DNA of 10,233 nt from an uncultured Lachnospiraceae bacterium (GTDB lineage Bacteria > Bacillota > Clostridia > Lachnospirales > Lachnospiraceae), in NCBI GenBank assembly GCA_910578825.1, contig CAJTSB010000016.1, positions 1 through 10,233 of the forward strand, written 5' to 3'. Below are positions 1 through 6,602 of this stretch, piece after piece. The notes beneath the pieces are model-generated. The model did not search any database and had not been told where the DNA came from. It saw only the letters and a list, made by a program, of their open reading frames with translations. How positions within the stretch are numbered: the first letter of the stretch is position 1; each line of letters begins with the position of its first letter. The position numbers and the translations under genes were made by a program.

Positions 1-1199
1 ATTTTAGTTAATTCGTTCATGAGTCTCCTGCATTTTGTTTCTGATATCTGCGGAAGACATTTTACTAATACTCTAAAATTAAAACCACCAGTAAATAGAC
101 TACATGCAATGATTGCTTGAAGCTCAGAACTTATTGTACATATTGTATTATTTTGTCCTAAAAATGACTGTATTTTTGGAAGCAAATTAAATACATCTAA
201 ATCTTTTTTCCAATATAACGAATATAGATGAATTGCTATTTCTGGAAATTCAAGCACCTGTTCTAAAGGGAAAAAGTTCTGGCAAAACATCATAAATTGT
301 TCTTCTTGACGAATTATAAAATCATGAAGTTCCAATGGAGCCAATGCATATTCAGTACCATTTTCCATAATGATTGTTTTAAGTTCATTTACTCTATCAT
401 TTTCCGATAAAAATTCTTCTGGATAGCGTAATAGTATAATTATAGCAAATGCATGATTATGTAAAACTATCTTTTCCAATATACTAAGGCAGGTTCTTCC
501 TGAAAGCTTATGCAAATTATCAAGGATTATCAGACAATTACTAAATCTTTCCACTTCATATTCTTTTATTAGTTTTTCTAAAGACATATCTGATTTACTT
601 AAATCGAAATAAACAATATTACCATCTAGCTTTTGAAAAAGTTGGTTGTATTCTGCCTTTGAAATCAGATCTATTAGCAAATTTAAAATAGTTGTTGTCT
701 TTCCACTGTATGAACTACCTTCAATCCAATATACACGCTTTTGAGACATTGTTGTATTACTTAATGAATTTAAAATATCATTCACCACAGATTGCTGTGT
801 TTGTATAGTCTCTCTGTTATGAAAATAAAATAAATTAACTATATTTGAGATACAATTTTTTAATACTCTGGGAATGTGTATATTTTTATATATATAAGTA
901 CATATATTATATGTCTTTCTCTTAATCCATCTGGCATTTTTAGAATTTCTCCTTATTAAATAACAGATTCCTGTTAATAATGATGGAATTGCAGTAACAA
1001 TGAGTCCTGAAAGAATATCTTCTTGAAATGATGATAAAATAATATTGTGACCATTTAAAAGAAATATAATATTATTTTTGAAAAGAAGAAGTAGAACAAA
1101 TGTTATTCCTATCAAAGTAAGTAGAAGTAGCGTATAACAATGTCCTAATATCCAGTCTATTATAGGTTTAAAGAAAAGCACGCGATTTTTTTTTCTCAT
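1..1199 (-). CDS. Membrane-anchored P-loop (STAND/AAA-like) NTPase, 3' end outside window
   Basis: The frame is open for 399 codons from the ATG at 1199 to the left edge, so the C-terminus is missing. Start choice: AGGGG at 1208-1212 lies 8 nt upstream of the ATG. The basic N-terminus (MRKKNR) is followed by two predicted membrane segments, about residues 22-40 and 62-82, with a short loop between. A linker of about 70 residues leads to a P-loop domain with Walker A GSSYSGKT at residues 161-168 (Lys167) and Walker B CLIILD ending at Asp227, followed by Asn-Leu-His. Later residues are mixed helical sequence without a motif I recognise. Small membrane segments ahead of a single NTPase domain, with unknown sequence after it, resemble STAND-like signalling ATPases, some of which act in phage defence; that role is inference only. 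A plain AAA+ or KAP-like ATPase is the alternative. Codon use is very AT-rich. Confidence 0.8.
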   Translation of the reverse strand, partial: MRKKNRVLFFKPIIDWILGHCYTLLLLTLIGITFVLLLLFKNNIIFLLNGHNIILSSFQEDILSGLIVTAIPSLLTGICYLIRRNSKNARWIKRKTYNICTYIYKNIHIPRVLKNCISNIVNLFYFHNRETIQTQQSVVNDILNSLSNTTMSQKRVYWIEGSSYSGKTTTILNLLIDLISKAEYNQLFQKLDGNIVYFDLSKSDMSLEKLIKEYEVERFSNCLIILDNLHKLSGRTCLSILEKIVLHNHAFAIIILLRYPEEFLSENDRVNELKTIIMENGTEYALAPLELHDFIIRQEEQFMMFCQNFFPLEQVLEFPEIAIHLYSLYWKKDLDVFNLLPKIQSFLGQNNTICTISSELQAIIACSLFTGGFNFRVLVKCLPQISETKCRRLMNELTK

Positions 1200-1299
1200 G
1201 ATATTTTCCCCTACATAATTAATTCAACCGTAATTATAGTTAGACAAATAATTATATATAACTATTACCTCTTCTATGAAATCCAACAAACCACCATAA

Positions 1300-1392
1300 A
1301 TTATCCATTCGATGATATCCGTTCTGACGGATAACAGTGGATTATCCATTCAATTATTTCACCAAAAACTAACGGATAACTTTAAATTATCC
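1300..1392. promoter_or_regulatory. Duplicated inverted-repeat operator-like element
   Basis: ACGGATAAC-N5-ATTATCC occurs twice, at 1327-1347 and 1372-1392, with identical arm spacing and a 45-bp offset. A further ATTATCCATTC copy of the right half is at 1300-1310 and again at 1341-1351. ATATCC at 1315-1320 pairs with the first element to make TATCCGT-TCTG-ACGGATA (1316-1333). The cluster lies between two divergent genes, 101 bp or more from the NTPase start and 245 bp from the small protein start. It is best read as a tandem binding site for a dimeric regulator; the regulator is not identified. The rest of 1200-1636 is AT-rich, with TATAAT-like boxes reading toward the NTPase (minus strand, 1233-1238) but no convincing -35 box. 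Confidence 0.55.
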
Positions 1393-1636
1393 TTTTTCCA
1401 TAGATGCTTAATATAGATGTCTTGATTTATATAACATCCTATAGCAACAGGAATAGAAGTTTTAAATAATTTTTCTGATTTGATGGCGTGAAACTATGGA
1501 AATGAACATTCTTACGTGATAAAATATCAAAGGATATTTGTTATGAAAAAGATGTAATATGTCCCATAAATCCGTATGAACCTCAGATATGCACAGTCTT
1601 CTCACAATTAAAAATAAAACGAAAAGAGGGGTTATT

Positions 1637-2083
1637 ATGTTTGAAAAATACGACATAAAGGAAATTAGAATTCTTACAACCAGTAAAGATCCGAATAAGG
1701 ATGGCTTTGAAACAGAAGATGAATTTAGGAGGTTTTTAGCTTACGAACTGCCTAAAAATTGTGAGGGAAAATACCGGTATGCACACAAGGGCATAGATAT
1801 AATGGGTAAAGATGTTTTGGTAATATTTTGGTATGATGGGAAAGGCAGGGGCTGCGGGATTATGCATGATCGTGTTAAGAATATGGAGGGAAAATCGAAG
1901 GGATTTCTAAGTTTTTATCCAGAAACTATTTTTAATGTCAGCAATATTACGGAGGAGGAAATATTGTGGGAATCGCCAATACCCACAAGAGTTAGGCAAG
2001 GTTCTCCTGAACTTGATATAAAAGCCCTGGATGATATTTTGAATTTAGTATATAAAAAATGGAAAGATTGTGTTGAAAAATAA
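1637..2083 (+). CDS. Hypothetical protein, 148 aa
   Basis: The start is placed at ATG 1637 because AGAGGGG at 1626-1631 sits 5 nt upstream. An in-frame ATG at 1589 has no ribosome binding site and would add 16 residues unlike the rest. No membrane segment or signal peptide is seen. The protein is charged and soluble. The middle (about residues 57-75) is strand-like, with VLVIFWYDGKGRGCGIM; then come FLSFYPETIF, NITEEEI, and a C-terminal helix starting at LDIKALDDIL. Short strands around a Tyr-Asp-Gly-Lys turn followed by a 'FxPExI..IxxEEI' stretch recall PUA/EVE-like barrels attached to restriction-type nucleases, but I cannot assign the family with confidence. It is divergent from the NTPase gene and monocistronic as far as can be seen; the next gene starts about 300 bp further on with its own promoter. 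Confidence 0.75.
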   Translation: MFEKYDIKEIRILTTSKDPNKDGFETEDEFRRFLAYELPKNCEGKYRYAHKGIDIMGKDVLVIFWYDGKGRGCGIMHDRVKNMEGKSKGFLSFYPETIFNVSNITEEEILWESPIPTRVRQGSPELDIKALDDILNLVYKKWKDCVEK

Positions 2084-2321
2084 GGACTTGTTAATAATAA
2101 ACTATGTGCAAACAATTTTATGCTTGAATCCTCTGATTATTTATGGTTTCATATTAACACAAAGACAACTACCTACTAGGTGAGTTGATTAAATAATAAG
2201 ATAGAAAATTCACTTCTTAACAACACGGTTGTTATTCTGAATTATATCTCTCCTCTATGGCTTTTATATGAGCTGGGGAGATGGTTTAGTGGGAGTGAAG
2301 AGGGAGCTAAAATTTCACCAC
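2084..2321. other. Intergenic DNA with two hairpins, no gene
   Basis: No credible reading frame is present. A perfect 7-bp inverted repeat TAACAAC-ACG-GTTGTTA occupies 2218-2234. A longer hairpin has arms ATCTCTCC (2246-2253) and GGGGAGAT (2275-2282), giving 8 pairs including one G-U around a 21-nt loop. Neither is followed by a run of T, so neither is a good intrinsic terminator for the gene ending at 2083. They may be protein-binding sites or chance. Confidence 0.3.
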
Positions 2322-2349
2322 TTGACAAACATACTATTGGTATGATAAT
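2322..2349 (+). promoter_or_regulatory. Promoter of the TetR-ABC-MFS operon
   Basis: A perfect -35 box TTGACA (2322-2327) is followed after 16 bp by GATAAT (2344-2349), five of six matches to the sigma-A -10 consensus. Transcription would start near 2356, inside or just before the second operator. No other promoter is apparent before the ABC gene, so this one probably drives the whole cluster. Confidence 0.75.
2330..2344. promoter_or_regulatory. TetR operator, copy 1
   Basis: The inverted repeat CATAC-TATTG-GTATG lies in the spacer of the operon promoter and touches the -10 box. Bound regulator would block RNA polymerase. The arms and the 5-bp spacer match copy 2 exactly, and CATACTA is shared, which supports one cognate dimeric repressor, presumably the adjacent TetR protein. 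Confidence 0.65.
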
Positions 2350-2356
2350 GTAGATA

Positions 2357-2371
2357 CATACTAAAAGTATG
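2357..2371. promoter_or_regulatory. TetR operator, copy 2
   Basis: The inverted repeat CATAC-TAAAA-GTATG extends to 6-bp arms (ACATAC at 2356-2361, GTATGT at 2367-2372). It lies at or just after the expected transcription start, 27 bp from copy 1 centre to centre, and ends 19 bp before the chosen tetR start codon. Confidence 0.65.
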
Positions 2372-2390
2372 TTTGGGAGACGAGGAATCG

Positions 2391-3044
2391 ATGGCAAGAA
2401 ATAAGCATCCGGAGGAAACCGTTAATTTAATATTGGATGTTGCATACCGCTTATTTATGGAAAAGGGGTATGAGCATACGTCCATTCAGGACATTATTAA
2501 TCATTTGGGCGGTCTTAGCAAAGGTGCTATCTATCATCATTTTAAGTCAAAGGAGGATATTTTAGTTGCTGTGACAGACAGAATGACGGCTGAATCTAAT
2601 CAGATGCTAACAGTTATTCGTGACCGTTCTGACCTTAGTGGCAAGGAAAAGCTGAAAACAATTTTCAGGGAATCCATCAATCGGCCAGTGCAGAACGAAA
2701 TTTTTACAGTGGCTCCGGATTTTCACAAAAACCCAAAACTTCTTTTCAGTCTTTTGCATGACACCATAGATAATGTTGCACCAAATTATGTTTTGCCGAT
2801 AATTAAGCAGGGTATTTCAGACGGTTCCATTAAAACAGATTATCCGGAACAATTGGCAGAATTGATTTTGCTTGCGGCAAATGTCTGGATGAATCCAATG
2901 ATATTTGACAGCTCTGAAGAGGAATCTAGCCGTAAGTTTATGGTATTCAGCCAGATGTTGCAAGGCTTTGGGCTGGATATTATAGATAGTGAAATGTTAG
3001 AGAGATTGCAAGAGTTGGCGTCTATTTATCAAAATAGCAAGTAG
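2391..3044 (+). CDS. TetR/AcrR-family transcriptional regulator
   Basis: A 217-residue protein of normal family length. The N-terminal DNA-binding domain spans about residues 8-55, with the typical 'ILDVAYRLFMEKGYEHTS' first helix and turn, then a recognition helix at about 43-50 (SKGAIYHHF). The rest is a helical ligand and dimerisation domain with no motif that reveals the ligand. Start choice: ATG 2391 is preceded by GAGGA at 2382-2386. An in-frame TTG at 2373 adds six residues but overlaps operator copy 2 and lacks a ribosome binding site. It is first in a cluster with an ABC transporter and an MFS exporter, and two matched operators overlap its promoter. The likely role is repression of itself and of the pumps until a toxic compound binds. 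Confidence 0.93.
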   Translation: MARNKHPEETVNLILDVAYRLFMEKGYEHTSIQDIINHLGGLSKGAIYHHFKSKEDILVAVTDRMTAESNQMLTVIRDRSDLSGKEKLKTIFRESINRPVQNEIFTVAPDFHKNPKLLFSLLHDTIDNVAPNYVLPIIKQGISDGSIKTDYPEQLAELILLAANVWMNPMIFDSSEEESSRKFMVFSQMLQGFGLDIIDSEMLERLQELASIYQNSK

Positions 3045-3046
3045 GA

Positions 3047-3077
3047 ATCTGCCCTATGAAATGGGCAGATAATTTTT
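3047..3077 (+). terminator. Intrinsic terminator or attenuator after tetR
   Basis: ATCTGCCC (3047-3054) and GGGCAGAT (3063-3070) form a perfect 8-bp stem with an 8-nt loop, followed by AATTTTT. It begins 2 nt after the tetR stop. No separate promoter is clear in the 42 bp between it and the ABC gene. It probably lowers rather than abolishes expression of the pump genes, though a full terminator plus a cryptic promoter cannot be ruled out. Confidence 0.7.
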
Positions 3078-3088
3078 AAAACAAATAC

Positions 3089-3105
3089 ATACCGTCGCGC
3101 GGTAT
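3089..3105. promoter_or_regulatory. GC-rich palindrome just upstream of the ABC gene
   Basis: ATACCG-TCGCG-CGGTAT is a perfect 6-bp-arm inverted repeat ending 3 nt before the AAGGAGG ribosome binding site at 3109-3115. It is strikingly GC-rich in an AT-rich gap. The outer CATAC and GTAT sequences resemble half sites of the TetR operators, but here they are 9 bp apart instead of 5, so it may be a degenerate site or an RNA hairpin near the ribosome binding site. Confidence 0.4.
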
Positions 3106-3119
3106 TATAAGGAGGAATT

Positions 3120-3887
3120 ATGGAGACGATTGTGGATGTAAATTCTGTTGAAAAAAGCTATGGATTAATGCAAGTTTTAAATCGTTGCAGCTTTAAAATT
3201 AATGAGGGGGAGATATATGGACTTTTAGGTGCCAATGGAGCAGGAAAAACAACCCTCATGAAGATGATACTTGGATTACAGAAAATTGACGGAGGGAGTA
3301 TTTATGTTTTGGGAAGGGAAGTGAGCAATAATACAGTATATTTATCAGATATTGGAAGTGTAATAGAGAATCCGGTTTTCTATGAACACTTAAACGCAAA
3401 GGAACTTTTATCCATGCACTTACGTTATATGCAGAAAAAGGCGGATATACCAGAGATATTACAATTGGTTGGACTTGAAAGGGTAGATGAGAAACCGATT
3501 TCGGAGTATTCTCTTGGCATGAAACAAAGGCTTGGACTGGCAAGGGCGATTATTCACCGTCCAAAACTGTTAATTTTGGATGAGCCTCTTAATGGTCTTG
3601 ACCCTGTTGCGATTGCCCAAATGCGTGGGCTGATGAAAAAGCTGACAAACGAGGGGATGTCAATCCTGTTGTCAAGCCACATTATCGGAGAAATTAAGCA
3701 TACAGCGGATAGAATTGGTGTCCTATCCGGTGGCTGTATCATACAGGAATTGATCTGCTGTGTTTCACGCGGCGATACGAACAAAGAGAAAAATGTTTGT
3801 GAATTTGTTACCAATGATGAACAGAGATCCCCAGTTGAAAATCTTGAGGATTATGTAATAGGTCTTATGAGGAGGGAATGGATATGA
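3120..3887 (+). CDS. ABC transporter ATP-binding protein, BcrA/LanF type
   Basis: A 255-residue nucleotide-binding subunit that would power the permease encoded next. Visible motifs: Walker A GANGAGKT at residues 37-44; signature SLGMKQ at 131-136; Walker B LLILDEP at 150-156 followed by the D-loop GLD (159-161); H-loop His187. Where most ABC ATPases have the Q-loop Gln, this protein has Glu83 in 'IGSVIENP'. This 'E-loop' is known from lantibiotic-immunity (LanF) and bacitracin-resistance type ATPases, so export or removal of a membrane-active peptide is the best guess. About 50 residues follow the last conserved part, shorter than the roughly 300-residue BcrA relatives, and this tail is divergent and Cys-rich at 'LICCV'. 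AAGGAGG lies at 3109-3115. The 3' end overlaps the permease gene by 4 nt (ATGA). Confidence 0.93.
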   Translation: METIVDVNSVEKSYGLMQVLNRCSFKINEGEIYGLLGANGAGKTTLMKMILGLQKIDGGSIYVLGREVSNNTVYLSDIGSVIENPVFYEHLNAKELLSMHLRYMQKKADIPEILQLVGLERVDEKPISEYSLGMKQRLGLARAIIHRPKLLILDEPLNGLDPVAIAQMRGLMKKLTNEGMSILLSSHIIGEIKHTADRIGVLSGGCIIQELICCVSRGDTNKEKNVCEFVTNDEQRSPVENLEDYVIGLMRREWI

Positions 3888-4603
3888 ATTTATACAAACT
3901 TGAATTGATGAAAATACGGTTATCCACTTATTTATGGGCAATTTTGGGGATATTTGCAAGCTTATTGTCAATTGGCATTTTGTTTCTTTTTATTTTTATA
4001 ATGGAAACCGGAGAAAGCGCTGGCTCTGGGGATGCAGAGTTGTTTGCAGATTGGAATGGATTATTGGCACTCACAACGGCTTTAGCATTTTCATGCTTTA
4101 GTATTTTGTCAGCAGTTATTGCTGCAAAAGTGATTGTCAAAGAATATTGTGGAACAAATGCAGTAGTTCTATTAAGTTATCCTGTCAATCGAAAGGCAGT
4201 GCTGGGAACAAAATGTTTGGTTGTCAGTAGCATTACAACTGTTTTTGCATTTATCAGTAATACGCTGGTTATAGGTATTATGTATATTTCAGCACATATT
4301 TTTAGAGTTATGCCACAAATGAACACGGAGCATTTTATCTTTATAGTTTTGATTTCCAGTTTTTTAATGGGAATTTTATCCTCTGCTACAGGCATTATTT
4401 CTACTGCTTTTGGATGGAAAAAACGCTCAGTAGTTGTAACAATTGTATGTTCTTTGCTTATGGTATGTGTTTTTGCTAATTGTATTACAATATCTCCAGG
4501 CAATATTGTCTGGGTAATCTTGACAATGAGTGTAGTTTCTGTTGTAATTGCTTGTGTTACATATCATATTTTGGCAAATGGAATAGAAAAAATGGAGGTT
4601 TGA
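3884..4603 (+). CDS. ABC-2 type permease
   Basis: A 239-residue integral membrane protein with about six membrane segments (roughly residues 15-38, 60-83, 105-130, 147-170, 178-197, 204-227). The sequence after segment 2, 'VKEYCGTNAVVLLSYPVNRK', is the typical cytoplasmic coupling region of ABC-2 permeases of the BcrB/LanE-like kind. Start choice: GGAGGGA at 3871-3877 is 6 nt before ATG 3884, whose last bases overlap the ABC stop codon as ATGA. The in-frame ATG at 3878 directly abuts the Shine-Dalgarno sequence and is too close. Translation is thus likely coupled to the ATPase, and the two would form one transporter in the cytoplasmic membrane. Only one permease gene is present, so a homodimeric membrane part is likely. 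Confidence 0.88.
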   Translation: MNLYKLELMKIRLSTYLWAILGIFASLLSIGILFLFIFIMETGESAGSGDAELFADWNGLLALTTALAFSCFSILSAVIAAKVIVKEYCGTNAVVLLSYPVNRKAVLGTKCLVVSSITTVFAFISNTLVIGIMYISAHIFRVMPQMNTEHFIFIVLISSFLMGILSSATGIISTAFGWKKRSVVVTIVCSLLMVCVFANCITISPGNIVWVILTMSVVSVVIACVTYHILANGIEKMEV

Positions 4604-4606
4604 AGA

Positions 4607-5857
4607 ATGAACCAAAAACTATTTTCAAAAGATTTTACGTTAGTTGTCATCGGTCAAATTATCTCTTTGTTTGGCAATGCGACAATAAGATTTGCGTTGC
4701 CGTTATATTTATTAAATTTGACAGGCTCGTCGGCGCTTTATGGAACTGTTACTGCATGTGCTTTTATTCCTGCCATTCTGCTGTCGCCTGTAGGCGGTAT
4801 TGTTGCAGACAGGGTAAATAAAAGGAATATTATGGTAATATTGGATTTCTTTACGGCGGCAATTATCTTAGCCTTTTCCCTGCTCATGAATTGGGTGAAC
4901 CTCATTCTCCTTCTGACGGTTACGTTGATGCTTCTATATGGCATTGCGGGTGCATATCAGCCATCCGTGCAAGCAAGCGTTCCTGCACTTATCAATCAGG
5001 ATAATCTTATGAAGGCAAACTCTATTATCAATACAATTAGCTCATTAGCATCTTTGATAGGTCCTGTGCTTGGAGGTGTTTTATATAGTGCATATGGATT
5101 AGAGCCGGTGTTGTGGGTTTGCATGATATGTTTTATCATGTCAGCAGTTATGGAGATGTTCATTAAAATACCTTTTCGGAAACAGGTTTCAGATGGAGGC
5201 ATATGGAAGATAGCCAGAGCTGATTTTGCAGAGAGTGTCCGCTTTATTCGAAAAGAAAAACCTGTGATCGGAAAAGCGCTTCTTGTAGTCTGTGGGATTA
5301 ATCTGTTCCTGGCAGCAATGATAATAGTTGCATTGCCATATCTGGTAACAGAGGTATTAGATTTAGAGCCTTCATATGCAAACAGGCTTTATGGGTTTGC
5401 AGAGGGGGCATTGGCGGCAGGTGGATTAGCAGGTGGTATTGGTGCAGGCATTTTTGCAAATAAACTGGCGATTCATAAATCGGGCAATTTGGTAATCGCT
5501 TGTACGGTATGCGTGTTTCCTATTGGCACTGCATTAATATTGTTTTCCTCGGGAATGATAAACTATATTGTCATAACCGTATGCTGTTTTGGTATTATGG
5601 TGTTTTCAACAGTCTTTGCTGTGCAGATGATGTCCTTTATCCAAAAAGAAACGCCGCAAAACTTAATTGGAAAGGTGATTGCAGTCATTCTTACCGTTTC
5701 CATGTGTGCACAGCCATTGGGCAATGCATTCTATGGTGTCTTGTTTGAGATTTGCAAGGGACGTGAATATGTTGTTGTTTTGTTTTCGGGTGTTGTATCG
5801 CTTATGATTGCCATTAGCGCAAGAAACATTTTTAAAAAATTTTCAACAAAGTCATAA
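4607..5857 (+). CDS. MFS transporter, drug/macrolide efflux type
   Basis: A 416-residue membrane protein of standard MFS length with about 12 hydrophobic segments. The loop after segment 2 carries the MFS motif A in the form GGIVADRVNKR (residues 63-73; Gly63, Asp68, Arg69, Lys72, Arg73). The N-terminal 'FTLVVIGQIISLFGNATIRF' pattern fits the MFS_3 group of proton-driven exporters, which includes macrolide efflux proteins; the substrate cannot be told from sequence. GGAGG at 4594-4598 lies 8 nt before the ATG, only 3 nt after the permease stop, so it is the last gene of the operon. Its stop codon lies 3 bp from the convergent CPBP pseudogene, with no good terminator hairpin between. Confidence 0.92.
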   Translation: MNQKLFSKDFTLVVIGQIISLFGNATIRFALPLYLLNLTGSSALYGTVTACAFIPAILLSPVGGIVADRVNKRNIMVILDFFTAAIILAFSLLMNWVNLILLLTVTLMLLYGIAGAYQPSVQASVPALINQDNLMKANSIINTISSLASLIGPVLGGVLYSAYGLEPVLWVCMICFIMSAVMEMFIKIPFRKQVSDGGIWKIARADFAESVRFIRKEKPVIGKALLVVCGINLFLAAMIIVALPYLVTEVLDLEPSYANRLYGFAEGALAAGGLAGGIGAGIFANKLAIHKSGNLVIACTVCVFPIGTALILFSSGMINYIVITVCCFGIMVFSTVFAVQMMSFIQKETPQNLIGKVIAVILTVSMCAQPLGNAFYGVLFEICKGREYVVVLFSGVVSLMIAISARNIFKKFSTKS

Positions 5858-5860
5858 AAT

Positions 5861-6215
5861 TTATTCAAAATACCAACATATTAATGTTTTCCCTGATGGA
5901 ATGGCGCTCACAATTTTATCCGCTGCAGGGATATTCCTAATAATCCAGTGTGTAAAGTTTTTTATCGGATGGCTCAAATAAAGATGACCAATGCGGTAAA
6001 ATAAACAGGATGGTACTTATAATTATCGCCGTCATAAGTGGGGTTTTCTCTTTGAGCGTGTGTAAAACAATTCCCCTGCAAAGGATTTTTTCAGCCAGGA
6101 ATAAACCCGCTATGTAACAAACCCAAAAGGCAAGTATTTTCTTGATAATGAATAGTGCAACGGGTATATCGGCACAATTATTAAATGGGCTGATCTTTCT
6201 CAGAAACTGTTTCAT
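5861..6215 (-). pseudogene. Decayed CPBP-family intramembrane protease
   Basis: The intact 5' part (6215-5937) reads 92 residues and then stops. It has a hydrophobic segment (about 27-41), then EKILCRG, matching the CPBP/Abi motif EExxxR but with Lys43 for the second catalytic-motif Glu, and then FILPH (71-75), matching the second motif FxxxH. CPBP proteins normally have 200-300 residues and more membrane segments, so large internal parts are missing. In the next reading frame, the sequence continues through IIRNIPAADKIVSAIPSGK to a TAA at 5861-5863, which looks like the original C-terminus after a frameshift. The start still has a fine ribosome binding site (GGGAGGG, 6224-6230). It overlaps the TetR remnant as ATGA, so the pair was once an operon. 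The remnant could still make a short membrane peptide. Confidence 0.7.
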
Positions 6216-6479
6216 TTTGCTTTCCCTCCCTGTAAATCGTGAATGCCATTCAGACTCGTTTTCAGTGCAAAATCAAAGCTATTCGTATCCGCTGTGGATT
6301 TCAATAGACAAAAAGCCCTGCAGAAATCCCCGAAACATACGCACAATATGCACTTTTTGCCCTTCATTCAAATCGTAGGCGTCAAGAACCTGGAAAAAAA
6401 CATACACCATACCTTGCGTCGCCTCTAAATGTTCCTCTGACTGATACATATTGTACCATTGCATGGTTTCAAACAATCC
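6212..6479 (-). pseudogene. Truncated, frameshifted TetR regulator (ligand domain only)
   Basis: From about 6479 the minus strand encodes 'LFETMQWYNMYQSEEH...' to 'IVRMFRGFLQGFLSIEIHSGYE' and then TAG (6279-6281). The Arg-rich 'FRGFLQGFLSIE' stretch followed by a Gly is typical of the C-terminal WHG domain of TetR proteins. The next frame carries on with SFDFALKTSLNGIHDLQGGK to a TGA at 6212-6214, as a TetR C-terminus should, so a frameshift or small deletion lies at about 6280. The whole N-terminal helix-turn-helix (about 95 residues) is absent; a TGA closes the frame just upstream at 6489-6491. It cannot bind DNA as it stands. It presumably once regulated the CPBP gene that follows. Confidence 0.75.
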
Positions 6480-6547
6480 CCTGTGTTTTCAATGTCAATC
6501 AATATGAAAATGTGAGATAATATAAAAATATAGGACAATAATAAATA

Positions 6548-6581
6548 CTGACATAGCATGTCAGGTTTTGAAGGCTATTAT
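6548..6581 (+). promoter_or_regulatory. Palindromic operator and possible promoter of the WYL gene
   Basis: CTGACAT-AGC-ATGTCAG (6548-6564) is a perfect 7-bp-arm palindrome; its core is TGACA-N5-TGTCA, the same as in front of the ClbS-like gene. CTGACA resembles a -35 box, and TATTAT (6576-6581) a -10 box, but they are 22 bp apart, too far for normal sigma-A use. Upstream AT-rich boxes such as GATAAT (6516-6521) lack a fitting -35. The site is probably used for autoregulation. Confidence 0.5.
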
Positions 6582-6602
6582 GGTGTCAGGGAGGAACCCA
6601 CA

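Noticed and set aside
1300..1392. CRISPR-like or iteron array
   Set aside because: The units are short, inverted and few, with no uniform repeats and spacers and no replication gene nearby; an operator is the simpler reading.
1462..1656. Minus-strand reading frame of 64 codons in the left intergenic region
   Set aside because: It overlaps the ribosome binding site and start of the 1637 gene, has no ribosome binding site of its own, and has a Phe/Ile/His-rich composition typical of chance frames in AT-rich DNA.
2373..2390. TTG as the tetR start
   Set aside because: It lies on operator copy 2 with no ribosome binding site; ATG 2391 has GAGGA in front and gives the normal TetR N-terminus.
4480..4821. 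Plus-strand 113-codon frame across the permease-MFS junction
   Set aside because: It is Cys-rich shadow coding in another frame of two clear genes.
5875..5888. AACAT-ATTA-ATGTT as a terminator of the efflux operon
   Set aside because: Only five A/T-rich pairs and a short T run; it also lies in the CPBP remnant. Too weak to call.
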